The notes: generated by a model from the sequence alone, not told the origin. 18,135 bases of DNA from Pseudomonadota bacterium (GCA_015486505.1 WFRP01000136.1:1-18135); one strand, 5' to 3'. Counted from the first letter of the stretch, positions 1 through 6,939 are shown. A program made the numbers and translations.

Positions 1-87
1 CAACCACTACATATAGTGATTGCAGGTATTAAAAAACACAACATATTGTGTCTGAAATTCTTGGGAAATACTTTTTACGGGTCCATC
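1..87 (-). mobile_element. MITE-like palindromic repeat, family H copy 1 (truncated by window edge)
   Basis: This is a partial copy of the 120 bp element seen complete at 6765-6884. It keeps the two near-palindromic 14-mers (CACTACATATAGTG at 6-19 and CACAACATATTGTG at 37-50) and one terminal repeat, CTTTTTACGGGTCCATC, at 71-87. The other end lies outside the window. No reading frame in it looks coding. Confidence 0.75.
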
Positions 88-216
88 AAAAGTTGAGTCA
101 ATACAAAAGTAAATATTCGGCATTACTTCCAAACTGCGCAAAAGTGATGAATACCCCAAGGGCACATCTTCACTTGCGTTCAGGGCGCAACCTTCAGTTC
201 GGTCCCCGTGCGAAGT

Positions 217-268
217 ACCCCAAGGGCACTTCCTTTGGGCGCACCCCAAGGGCACCTCCTTTGGGCGC
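217..268. repeat. Two 26 bp tandem units in a gene-free region (1-404)
   Basis: The unit reads ACCCCAAGGGCAC, then TTCC or CTCC, then TTTGGGCGC. It occurs at 217-242 and 243-268 with one difference, and a degenerate partial unit starts near 153. It resembles the middle of the larger multi-hairpin elements (CCCAGGGGCACTTCCGCTGGTCGC), so it is probably a decayed relative. Apart from this, the family H copy at 1-87 and the terminator at 347-383, I see nothing in 1-404. The open frames across it encode only repeat-derived peptides. Confidence 0.7.
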
Positions 269-346
269 AGGCGAAGCAAAATTCACTACTGTCCTCAGTA
301 ATTTAACCATCAATCACAACAAGCCGAATATTTATATACAAAAACA

Positions 347-383
347 AAAGCACGGAACCGATTGTAAGCCGGTTCCGTGCTTT
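347..383 (-). terminator. Rho-independent terminator of the pspA-like gene
   Basis: A perfect 14 bp stem (AAAGCACGGAACCG at 347-360 against CGGTTCCGTGCTTT at 370-383) with a 9-base loop lies 21 bases past the stop of the PspA gene. Read on the minus strand the stem runs into a T-rich stretch (TTTTGTTTTTG), as expected for an intrinsic terminator. Confidence 0.85.
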
Positions 384-404
384 CAGGGAGTAGAAACGGC
401 TTGC

Positions 405-1085
405 TTAACTGCCGAGTTTAGCCTTTAATGCCGCCAGTTTATCGTTAACCGCCTGATCGACACTGCCGGCATTCAGGTCGGCAAATTCATTTTCCAGGCT
501 GTCGCCGCTGTCGGCGGCCATCTCGGCGGCGGCTTCGGCTTCATGGGATGAGCGTTCGGCTTTGGCCTGCATTCGCGCCATCAGGTCGTCGGCGTTGTGC
601 TTCTCCGACATTTTGGCTTTGGCCTGATAGATCTGTTTCTTAACTTCAGAAGCCTTGCTCTGGGCAATGATAAAATCGCGGTTGCGTTTGAATTCGGCCA
701 GTTCGTCTTCTATCCGGCGGACATCCTGTTTCAGACTCTCAATCTGGGCCCGCTGCTCCCGGCAGCGCGGCTCCATGGCCGCAGCTTTCTTTTCATGCTC
801 ACCGGCCCGGGAAAGGGCTTTGACAGCCAAATCTTCACGGCCGGCTTTCAATGCCGCTTCAGCCTTGGCTTCCCAGTTTGCCTGCTCCAGTTTCTCTTTA
901 TTAAAAAGGGCCTGGGCCTGTTTTTCGGTAGCGATACAGGACATTACCGCCTGTTTGGCTTCCTTGATCTGTTTTTCCTTATCCCGGATGGCCTGATCCA
1001 GCATTAATTCCGGGGTTTCAAGTTTATCGATAGCTTTGTTGACTCCGGCCTGTCCGACCTTGAATATGCGACTAAATATACTCAT
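405..1085 (-). CDS. PspA/IM30 family protein (YjfJ-like)
   Basis: This 226-residue protein is of the PspA/Vipp1/IM30 family, ESCRT-III-like membrane-repair proteins that polymerise on the inner face of the cytoplasmic membrane. The N-terminus (about 1-25, MSIFSRIFKVGQAGVNKAID) fits the amphipathic membrane-binding helix. It is followed by the conserved stretch TPELMLDQAIRDKEKQIKEA (24-43). Residues 28-160 are charged heptad-rich coiled coil, including GREDLAVKAL (82-91). The C-terminal third is Ala/Glu-rich and ends KAKLGS. Length matches the family (about 220). The start is supported by AAGGAG about 10 bases upstream. It follows the DUF2170 gene, separated by 169 bp that hold repeat copy A, and ends at a strong terminator. 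Pairing with DUF2170 points to the YjfJ branch, not classical PspA with PspBC. I see no sigma-54 promoter or pspF nearby. Confidence 0.92.
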   Translation of the reverse strand: MSIFSRIFKVGQAGVNKAIDKLETPELMLDQAIRDKEKQIKEAKQAVMSCIATEKQAQALFNKEKLEQANWEAKAEAALKAGREDLAVKALSRAGEHEKKAAAMEPRCREQRAQIESLKQDVRRIEDELAEFKRNRDFIIAQSKASEVKKQIYQAKAKMSEKHNADDLMARMQAKAERSSHEAEAAAEMAADSGDSLENEFADLNAGSVDQAVNDKLAALKAKLGS

Positions 1086-1110
1086 CTTTAATTTTCTCCT
1101 TTTTTATTAA

Positions 1111-1257
1111 TGCGGGAACAGCTCCCGCTACCCGAACCGGGCCTTGCGGCCCGTACCCGGGGGCACTTCCGCTGGTCGCAAATTAGCGCTCTTATCAGAA
1201 CATTTTCTGACTGTTAAATCTTGTTTTTTGTGCAGAATATAACTTACTAAGGCACTA
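1111..1257. repeat. Multi-hairpin element, copy A
   Basis: It begins TGCGGGAAC and ends near CACTA. Stem 1 is GCGGGA/TCCCGC. Stem 2 is CGGGCC (1138-1143) with loop TTGC and GGCCCG (1148-1153). The core GGGGCACTTCCGCTGGTCGCA follows, then a right half of the TTTTCTGACTGTTAAATC type. The right end supplies the TAG stop codon (1255-1257 read on the minus strand) of the DUF2170 gene. It occupies most of the pspA/DUF2170 spacer. Confidence 0.85.
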
Positions 1258-1662
1258 GATGTAATCAGCCAGCAGGGTTTCGGCCTTGTCAACGGCCAAC
1301 TCCAAAGATGTAAAGACACATAAGAGCTCGTTGCTGTCCAGATTGTCGGTTTCACGGCTTTCAACCAGAACCAGGCGCGGGTCGTCCGGGTTGGTGGTGT
1401 TGATGCCGAAAGCGACCGGCAGAATTTCAGTGTTCATATCCAAAAGGTCATGGTAGAGTTTCGCGGTCGCGACCGCGCTGATATTCCCGAGGTCAATCTC
1501 GAAATAGATGTGCCCGCCTTCAAGATTGATAAATACCGGTAATTCTCCATCACGTTCGACCCGATAGACATCATTATCAAGTGCGGTGACGTTAAAGTCG
1601 TTGCCTTCGAGAAAACTGACAAGATCCTCTTTCAATGAGCTGGTGACGATTACCTGTTCCAT
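1255..1662 (-). CDS. DUF2170 family protein (YjfI-like)
   Basis: This is a 135-residue acidic, soluble protein without signal peptide or membrane segment. The run LPVFINLEGGHIYFEIDLG (41-59) and a later AFGI / ALELAVDKAETLLADYI-type C-terminal helix match my memory of DUF2170 proteins, whose E. coli member yjfI lies next to the PspA paralogue yjfJ. Molecular function is unknown; a partner or regulator of the neighbouring PspA is the best contextual guess. The ATG at 1662 has AAAGGA about 8 bases upstream. The gene is flanked by inverted copies of the same repeat: A downstream, B and C upstream. Its TAG stop is the terminal trinucleotide of copy A, so the last residue or two may have been set by the repeat. 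A YbjN-like fold is the main alternative assignment. Confidence 0.8.
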   Translation of the reverse strand: MEQVIVTSSLKEDLVSFLEGNDFNVTALDNDVYRVERDGELPVFINLEGGHIYFEIDLGNISAVATAKLYHDLLDMNTEILPVAFGINTTNPDDPRLVLVESRETDNLDSNELLCVFTSLELAVDKAETLLADYI

Positions 1663-1683
1663 AAGCGATCCTTTCCCTTAAAT

Positions 1684-1792
1684 TTAGTGCCTTACAGGTT
1701 ATTTTCTTGTTTTAAAACAAGAAAATGTTCTGATAAGAGCACTTAGTTGCGGGGCACAAAGCCCTGTTTGGGTTGCGGGAGTTGTTCCCGCA
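1684..1792. repeat. Multi-hairpin element, copy B (short form, reverse orientation)
   Basis: It runs from TTAGTGCC to GTTCCCGCA and is inverted relative to copy A. It contains a perfect 26 bp palindrome at 1701-1726 (half-site ATTTTCTTGTTTT) and the GCGGG...CCCGC stem. It lacks part of the GC-rich middle found in copies A, D and E. It sits 21 bp upstream of the DUF2170 start codon, so it is in or next to that gene's 5' region. Confidence 0.85.
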
Positions 1793-1900
1793 TTAGTACC
1801 TTACAGGTTATTTCTTGTTCAAAAAAACAAGAAATGTTCTGATAAGAGTACTTATTTGCGGGGCACAAAGCCCTGTTTGGGTTGCGGGTTTGTTCCCGCA
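1793..1900. repeat. Multi-hairpin element, copy C (short form, tandem with B)
   Basis: It starts at the base after copy B; the junction reads CCCGCATTAGTACC. It is nearly identical to B over the outer parts. The AT palindrome has diverged to ATTTCTTGTT/AACAAGAAAT with a CAAAAA loop. The adjacent bases 1901-1904 (TTAG) look like the start of a further, lost unit. The remaining 1901-1999 up to the ATPase stop is AT-rich with no recognisable feature. Confidence 0.85.
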
Positions 1901-1999
1901 TTAGCTTTTCAATGTTGATGAATATAGGACTTCTTCAATTGCAGGTCAAGAGTTGTAACGCTCTATTTGAAAATTATAATCCGGGAACAAATCATAAAA

Positions 2000-3214
2000 T
2001 CAAAGGGTTTTTGTGGTTGGCAAGAGCGTAAAAACATTATCCTTGTCAATGAATTGTAAATTGATATCGGGATGCAGAACCTTGAAAAAATTATACTTAT
2101 TTTTTCTTACAGTTTCTGTCTTGAATTTAACTTCATAGGCAAGGTAGAGATTTTCACCGGTTTTGACAATAAAGTCGATCTCCTGTTTTTTGTTCGTCCG
2201 GCAAAAGCGGATATTTTCTTCACCATAGAAATCAAGCAAACGCCGGAAGACAAAATTTTCAAAAATGATGCCTCGGTCGTCACGCAGCGGTATCGGTGAG
2301 AAATCATCGGCAAAAAAATTTCGTAGCCCATTGTCATAATAGAAAATTTTGGGCATTCTTTTGAGCTCTTTGTTTTTGTTGCTCCAGAATGGTTTTATCA
2401 GGGTCAAATGAAATGACTTGCGCATGGTATAGAGATATTTTCGCGTTGTTTCAACATTAATGTCAAGCATATTGCTGATCTTATTGAAATTTACCAGAGA
2501 ACCTGTCTGGTTTGCCAAAAGCCGCATCATTTGCAGGTAGACATCGAAAAGCTCAAGATCGGAATCAACAACATCTTTTTTAATGTATGATTCAGCGATC
2601 TCCTTCAAGATCAATTTTTTCCGGTCAGCGGTTTGGGCGAGGACTACCGCCGGATAACCGCCATAAAGACAATATTCATAGAGAAAAACTTCAAGATCAC
2701 TTTTGTAAAGCAAGGGGAAACGCTCCTGATTCAGGTAAGCGACAAATTTCCCCTGTCCTCGAAAACGCAGCATCTCCTCAAATGATAATGTCATTAAATT
2801 AAATATTCTTTTACGACCGGCCAGAGAATCCTTGAATTTTTTATCGATATAAAAGGCGGAAGAGCCGGTAACCATAAGTTTTATCAGGTTTTTGTAAAGA
2901 TCAAATATCAGCTTTAAAAAATTGGATGGGTCATCAAGATATTGAATCTCATCAATAATCACCACAAGTTTTCTCTCGTTACTTAAAGGGGGAATAAGTG
3001 AGATGAGATTCTTGGGGTCTTCGTTTAATAAACTTAAGATTTTCTTGTCTTCAAGAGTAAATGAGACGCATTCCTGTCCGTGTTTTTCGAAATGCGCGGC
3101 GAGTTGATTCATTATCGTTGTTTTACCGACCTGTCGCGCACCGGTCAACAAGGTAATCTCATTTTCAAATGAATGAGATAGTAATTCTTGAAAAATATCT
3201 CTCTTTATCTCCAT
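2000..3214 (-). CDS. AAA family ATPase with C-terminal DUF4143 domain
   Basis: This 404-residue protein combines an AAA_14 P-loop NTPase and a DUF4143 domain, a common bacterial/archaeal pair of unsettled function. Walker A is GARQVGKT (25-32), Walker B is VVIIDEIQYLDD (84-95), and the sensor region is MVTGSSA (114-120) followed by LAGR (131-134). GGYP (185-188) and a helix-turn-helix-like stretch (about 240-265) follow. The DUF4143 end has the nuclease-fold-like signature EIDFIV (345-350) and YEVKF (360-364). All key residues are present and length is normal, so it looks intact. No Shine-Dalgarno is evident at the ATG; a promoter-like pair lies at 3249-3277. The gene is visibly richer in A/T than its neighbours and splits the DUF2170/PspA pair from the K+ channel, suggesting it arrived later. 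Role in the module is unknown. Confidence 0.9.
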   Translation of the reverse strand: MEIKRDIFQELLSHSFENEITLLTGARQVGKTTIMNQLAAHFEKHGQECVSFTLEDKKILSLLNEDPKNLISLIPPLSNERKLVVIIDEIQYLDDPSNFLKLIFDLYKNLIKLMVTGSSAFYIDKKFKDSLAGRKRIFNLMTLSFEEMLRFRGQGKFVAYLNQERFPLLYKSDLEVFLYEYCLYGGYPAVVLAQTADRKKLILKEIAESYIKKDVVDSDLELFDVYLQMMRLLANQTGSLVNFNKISNMLDINVETTRKYLYTMRKSFHLTLIKPFWSNKNKELKRMPKIFYYDNGLRNFFADDFSPIPLRDDRGIIFENFVFRRLLDFYGEENIRFCRTNKKQEIDFIVKTGENLYLAYEVKFKTETVRKNKYNFFKVLHPDINLQFIDKDNVFTLLPTTKTL

Positions 3215-3248
3215 AATGGTTGTCGATTGTCGGGGTTGAAATTATTGC

Positions 3249-3277
3249 ATTCTGTTAGATTTTTGCAGTCTGGTCAA
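3249..3277 (-). promoter_or_regulatory. Possible sigma-70 promoter for the ATPase gene
   Basis: On the minus strand TTGACC (3277-3272) is followed after 17 bp by CAGAAT (3254-3249), 5/6 and 4/6 matches to the consensus hexamers, about 35 bp before the ATPase start codon. The rest of the gap up to 3620 holds no gene. Its distal half has a 7 bp inverted repeat ATACTGG/CCAGTAT at 3450-3479 with a 16-base loop of unknown role. Confidence 0.35.
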
Positions 3278-3620
3278 GAGACAGTATACGAATAATTCCT
3301 TTTTATCAAGTATTGAATAGCATTAAATAACTGTTTTTAATTTTTACGAACCCATTAAAATCACCCTTTTATCCCGCAAACACACAAAGGGAGTTAGATT
3401 AGAATCATAAAAGAGGTCGTCTTTGCTCTTTTTAAAAAATAACGGCCGCATACTGGTCAAGGCTCACCGATGCCAGTATAGGGCTACATCTGGAATTGGG
3501 TTGGGGATTTAGAGCTTGGGTTGTCGGGGGATGTCATTGGCAAAAAAAGCCGGGGCCGCAGGTCAGGCCCGGTAATCAACTCCTGAGCTTAGCGGTAAAG
3601 ACTGAAAATGTTTTGAACAA

Positions 3621-3768
3621 TGCGGGAACAAATCCCGCAACCCAATCGAGCCTTTTCGGCTCGTACCCAGGGGCACTTCCGCTGGTCGCAAATAAGTACT
3701 CTTATCAGAACATTTTCTGACTATTAAATCTTGTTTTTTGGTGCAGAAAATAACCTGTAAGGTACTAA
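3621..3768. repeat. Multi-hairpin element, copy D
   Basis: A 148 bp copy in the same orientation as A. Stem 1 is GCGGGA/TCCCGC. Stem 2 is CGAGCC (3647-3652), loop TTTTC, GGCTCG (3658-3663). The conserved core GGGGCACTTCCGCTGGTCGCA follows, then the right half of the TTTTCTGACTATTAAATC type ending CAGAAAATAACCTGTAAGG and TACTAA. It joins copy E directly. Confidence 0.88.
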
Positions 3769-3927
3769 TGCGGGAACAATCCCCGCAACCCAAACGGAGC
3801 CTTTCTGGCCCGCACCCAGGGGCACTTCCGCTGGTCGCAAATAAGTACTCTTATCAGAACATTTTCTTGTTTTTACAGTTGAAAAAAGCTGTCGAAAAAA
3901 ACAAGAAAATAACCTGTAAGGTACTAA
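3769..3927. repeat. Multi-hairpin element, copy E (tandem with D)
   Basis: A 159 bp copy starting TGCGGGAAC directly after D. Its right half is the long-palindrome type: outer arms ATTTTCTTGTTTTT (3861-3874) and AAAAACAAGAAAAT (3897-3910) with an inner ACAG/CTGT pair. It ends TACTAA at 3927, and the TGA stop of the K+ channel gene occupies 3928-3930. The 102 bp from 3827 to 3928 are identical to copy F (7924-8025). Confidence 0.9.
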
Positions 3928-5028
3928 TCACGCCTGAGAGGCGCGTAAAATGTCTTCTTCGATTGAGCTGAAGTCGCGGCGGTGTTCGGCCAGCATAATG
4001 AGCTTGTCTTTTTCCGCGATAACTACATCTTTGGCCGGGTTGAGGATGGTTTTGCCGTTTTGGATAATACCGATAACCTGAAGGTTGGCGGGATGTTTTA
4101 AGACGGCAACCTGAATGTCGGCGACCTTGTAGCCGGCCAGCCGGGTTTCGAGAATGTAGAATTGGCTGCCGATCTCATTGCTGACGATCTGGGTGATGAT
4201 CTCCTGGATGCCGGGATAGAGAAATTCCTGGGCCAGCAGGCAGTCGGTCAGGCCTTCCGGGGTGACGATGCCGTCAACTTTGGCTTTTTTGAGCAGGTTA
4301 ATGTTATCCTTGTGGATTAATTCGGCGACTGTTTTATAGTTGTAACCGTTTTCCCGGCGCAGGAGCTCGACGACTGTGGCTATCGCGAAGGTAATCGAAT
4401 CGGCATCGCTGTTGGAAGGGTCGCCGGCGAGAATAAAAACCCCGGCGGCGTTTTCAATGTTGGCTTTTTTTAAGGCTTTTTCGCGGTTGGGATTGCCTGA
4501 GACAAAGGCGAATTCGCCCGGCGGCAGGCTCTCCGGCAGGGTTGTGATCGCGTCGCTGACGATGACAAAAAACGAATTTTCATAAGCTGGATGGAGTTTA
4601 AGCTCGGTGGTTATCCGCTTTAATTTGTCAAGGCCGGGGAAGTTGCAGATAATGATATGATTCTCTTGGGAAATTTGCACAAGACCTCGCTTTTTGTTCG
4701 AAATATGGTCGAAAATACTTTCAGCCGCCAGCCCTAAAAAATAGCCGATAATCGCGATACCGACCAGCATGCAGGGGTAGGCGATTAAAAAACGGCCGAC
4801 ATCGGTTTGCGGGTAGAGATCGCCATAGCCGACGGTTGTCATAGTTACCATCGCCCACCAGATGCTGTCCAGAAGATCAAGTCCGGGCTGGGCGTGGCGT
4901 TCGACCAGGAAATAGAGCAGGCCGAAAGCCAGATTCAGAAAGAGCACCAGCGAAAACAGCCGCACCAGGCGCAGGCGCAGATAGTTGTAGCGGCGCAGCA
5001 AATCTTTAAAATAGCGAAAAATCGGCAT
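3928..5028 (-). CDS. Two-TM potassium channel with cytosolic RCK (TrkA-N/TrkA-C) domain
   Basis: This 366-residue inner-membrane protein conducts K+ or another monovalent cation. TM1 is about 24-41; the pore helix and selectivity filter TTVGYGD are at 64-70 with the typical aromatic WW before it; TM2 is about 78-101. An RCK N-lobe spans about 123-260 (it starts HIIICNF), and a TrkA-C-like lobe spans about 283-348. Layout and length resemble MthK/Kch-type channels. The usual GxGxxG dinucleotide loop after the first strand is replaced by CNFPGLDK, so ligand binding may differ. The start is 5 bp from the stop of the upstream 219-residue protein, with no clear ribosome site, implying translational coupling. 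The stop codon abuts repeat copy E. Ion channels are recurrent neighbours of PspA-type genes, which fits a membrane-stress role. Confidence 0.92.
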   Translation of the reverse strand: MPIFRYFKDLLRRYNYLRLRLVRLFSLVLFLNLAFGLLYFLVERHAQPGLDLLDSIWWAMVTMTTVGYGDLYPQTDVGRFLIAYPCMLVGIAIIGYFLGLAAESIFDHISNKKRGLVQISQENHIIICNFPGLDKLKRITTELKLHPAYENSFFVIVSDAITTLPESLPPGEFAFVSGNPNREKALKKANIENAAGVFILAGDPSNSDADSITFAIATVVELLRRENGYNYKTVAELIHKDNINLLKKAKVDGIVTPEGLTDCLLAQEFLYPGIQEIITQIVSNEIGSQFYILETRLAGYKVADIQVAVLKHPANLQVIGIIQNGKTILNPAKDVVIAEKDKLIMLAEHRRDFSSIEEDILRASQA

Positions 5029-5033
5029 CAGTT

Positions 5034-5693
5034 TTACAGACTGCGCAGCAGTGCGTTGCCCTGAGCGATAATATCCTCGATGACATCAGCCGCCTCGACT
5101 TTACCCAGTTCATCTTCATAGCCGAGTTCGGTCCAGTGGATTGACTGATTGCAGATCTCCAGGATTTCATCCCAGACCGACCCTAACAGCAGATCGAACT
5201 GCCATTTGCCCTGATCGTCGCGGCCAAAGCGTTTTTCATTGATAAAACTCATAAAAATCAGTTCAACCGGGTCCTGTTCGAGGTATTCGCAAACCGCGAC
5301 CCGAAGATCATCCCAGCGATCCGCGTTAAGGAAGGTGTTCCAGTCGTCGGGATCGGGAAAATCATCGTAATAGGCAAAGGCAAATTCGCCCTTTTCCAGG
5401 TCAACCGCGCAGAAGATATCACTGCGGGCAATCTCTTCGCGATAGCGTTTAAGGAAATTCTGGTGCAGAGCCCGGCCCTGCCGGCTGACGCAATAGCGTT
5501 GTTTTTGGTCAATCTCGATGAGTTCACGGGCCATCAGTTCATCAAAAATCGGCTCGAGATCCTCGCTGTATTCATCGAGCAGAACCGAGAACTTTTTATC
5601 CTCCTGAATCATATAATCAAGCAGGTAGAGGCGGGCAAAATGGTGTTTCCGGCTATCATCAAGTTTATACGGAAGTTGCGGTATTTTACTCAT
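5034..5693 (-). CDS. Conserved-looking hypothetical protein, winged-helix-like N-terminus, acidic C-terminus
   Basis: I do not recognise a named family. The 219-residue protein is soluble, acidic, and has no signal peptide. Residues 17-83 read as a winged helix: helices around HHFARLYLLDYMIQ and LEPIFDELMARELIEI, then a wing-like strand KQRYCVSRQGRALHQNFLKRY. The second half (about 92-219) has alternating strand/helix character with clusters of Asp/Glu and Trp (YYDDFPDPDDW at 109-119, WDEILEIC at 174-181). The ATG at 5693 is chosen over a TTG at 5717 because GGAGG lies five bases before it; the longer frame runs into repeat sequence. It is tightly coupled to the K+ channel, suggesting a regulator or accessory of the channel/PspA module. 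Its length equals E. coli YjfK (DUF2491) as I remember it, but I cannot see convincing similarity. Confidence 0.8.
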   Translation of the reverse strand: MSKIPQLPYKLDDSRKHHFARLYLLDYMIQEDKKFSVLLDEYSEDLEPIFDELMARELIEIDQKQRYCVSRQGRALHQNFLKRYREEIARSDIFCAVDLEKGEFAFAYYDDFPDPDDWNTFLNADRWDDLRVAVCEYLEQDPVELIFMSFINEKRFGRDDQGKWQFDLLLGSVWDEILEICNQSIHWTELGYEDELGKVEAADVIEDIIAQGNALLRSL

Positions 5694-5709
5694 ACTTACC
5701 TCCAAAGGG

Positions 5710-5763
5710 GGTCTCAAACGGGGTCGGTCTCAAACGGGGTCAGGCTTGACTTATGGGTATTTG
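5710..5763. repeat. REP-like remnant: 16 bp tandem plus a 28 bp shared block (copy 1)
   Basis: GGTCTCAAACGGGGTC occurs twice in tandem at 5710-5725 and 5726-5741. A 28 bp block starting GGGGTCAGGCTTGAC (5736-5763) recurs exactly at 17312-17339. Such GGGGTC repeats often border REP-associated tyrosine transposases in environmental bacteria (from memory), but no transposase frame is present. It lies between the DUF350 stop and the 219-residue gene. Confidence 0.7.
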
Positions 5764-5822
5764 GCAGCAGCGCAGAACCAGGTTCAAGGTTCTCCGCTTA
5801 CTGGTTTCCGCCGGCCGGCAAT

Positions 5823-6713
5823 TTAAGCGAAAAAGAGATTGCCGACTACCAGAGCAATTATTATCGCGACCCCGCCTTCAATCAAAGCGGCGCCCCAGTT
5901 GCGATCCCGGCTTATCTCATCATCAAGCAAACTGCCCGGGAGCAGCAGTTTATCGGCAATGTAACGTCCGGTAATCAGGAAGAAGAAACTTACCGGCACC
6001 CAGAAAATAAGCCCGAAAATTGAGTTGTAGGCATTGATATAATCCGCCAGCAGAATAGCGACGGCAACCATAGTCAAACCGAAAGCGACACCGGCGGCGG
6101 CATTGTCCTTTTCGATTTCATCGTGCAGATCAAAAGTGCTGACGTACTGATAAAGTCTGCCGAATATTATGAAAGTTATTTGGCCGACGGCAAAGTAAAA
6201 GATTGTCCCGATAATTTCGACGAAAAAATTGGCGCCGGAGCCGCTTATAATAATTCTGATGATGATGGCGGAAGCGATAAAGGTGCAGCCTTCAACCGCC
6301 CCGGTCCCGAGATTTTTATCCTCAATAATCTCCTTCCGGTTAGAGAAGTTCGGCAGCAGGTATTTATCATTGAGGTAATTGGCAATCTCGAGCAGGCCGA
6401 TACCGATCAGGCCCCAGAAAAAAGTACCGATAAGGTCGCCGACAAGCCCCCAGAAGCCGGTAACCGGGACGGCATTCTCGCCGGGAGTGATGACTCCCCA
6501 GAGAATCAGACCGAGGCCGAAAAGATAACCGGTGGTTGAGAGCGCCACCGCCTTGTTGTCAGTAGTAGTTAACTCGTAATCAAGATCATAGTCGGTGCAG
6601 TAGTTGTGAATTTTTTTGCCGATGACCATAATTATCAGGATCTCCAGAAGATAGGTTGCGGCAACCGGTTGAATAAGATCGGCAATCGGGCGTAAAGATA
6701 AGAAACTAAGCAT
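5823..6713 (-). CDS. DUF350 membrane protein, tandem duplicate (YjfL-like)
   Basis: This 296-residue polytopic inner-membrane protein has about eight predicted helices and looks like two fused DUF350 units; E. coli YjfL is a single unit. Matching motifs occur twice: TTDNKAVALSTTGYLFG (50-66) with EKDNAAAGVAFG (201-212), and IIEDKNLGTGAVEGC (129-143) with ISRDRNWGAALIEGG (267-281). Acidic residues before the Asn in each motif sit at membrane boundaries and could be functional, but the biochemical role of DUF350 is unknown. Translation starts at 6713 with GAGGA about 8 bases upstream. It is separated from the 219-residue gene by a REP-like remnant and from the upstream 281-residue gene by MITE copy H2, yet has the same orientation as the whole cluster. 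Linkage to PspA and DUF2170 parallels the E. coli yjf locus. Confidence 0.88.
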   Translation of the reverse strand: MLSFLSLRPIADLIQPVAATYLLEILIIMVIGKKIHNYCTDYDLDYELTTTDNKAVALSTTGYLFGLGLILWGVITPGENAVPVTGFWGLVGDLIGTFFWGLIGIGLLEIANYLNDKYLLPNFSNRKEIIEDKNLGTGAVEGCTFIASAIIIRIIISGSGANFFVEIIGTIFYFAVGQITFIIFGRLYQYVSTFDLHDEIEKDNAAAGVAFGLTMVAVAILLADYINAYNSIFGLIFWVPVSFFFLITGRYIADKLLLPGSLLDDEISRDRNWGAALIEGGVAIIIALVVGNLFFA

Positions 6714-6764
6714 GGTTTTATCCTCTTTTGGTCAAATAGTCTTTAAGTGGACTGACTTAACTAA

Positions 6765-6884
6765 GATGCCCTCGTAAAAACTCCGGAAAATAATTTTCAA
6801 CCACTACATGTTGTGATTGCAGGTATTCAAAATCACAATATATTGTGTCTTAAAATCTTTAGAAATACTTTTTACGAGTCCATC
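6765..6884. mobile_element. MITE-like palindromic repeat, family H copy 2 (complete)
   Basis: This 120 bp element has imperfect 17 bp terminal inverted repeats, GATGCCCTCGTAAAAAC (6765-6781) and CTTTTTACGAGTCCATC (6868-6884), 14 of 17 matching. Inside are CACTACATGTTGTG and a perfect palindrome CACAATATATTGTG (6834-6847). It lies in the spacer upstream of the DUF350 gene. No coding potential. Confidence 0.8.
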
Positions 6885-6939
6885 AATTAAAGTCAAAATA
6901 ATTTACAGATTGTTTTTTTAGCGTTATAAAAAATATTTC

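Noticed and set aside
48..428. Plus-strand open frame across the 5' repeat region
   Set aside because: It runs through MITE, tandem-repeat and terminator sequence; the product is low-complexity and has no ribosome site.
1128..1364. Minus-strand frame giving RPAEVPPGTGRK, with similar peptides at 3563-3793 and 7851-8039
   Set aside because: The shared peptide arises because the repeat element is read in the same frame at several loci; it has no separate coding evidence.
3860..3910. Long AT palindrome of copies E and F as a rho-independent terminator
   Set aside because: It is not followed by a T-run on either strand (TGTTCTGATAAG or AACCTGTAAGG follow), so classic intrinsic termination is not supported.
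1111..3927. Multi-hairpin elements as a CRISPR array or integron attC sites
   Set aside because: Units are directly abutting, not separated by unique spacers, and I cannot find the attC consensus core sites or an integrase; gene orientation relative to the repeats also varies.
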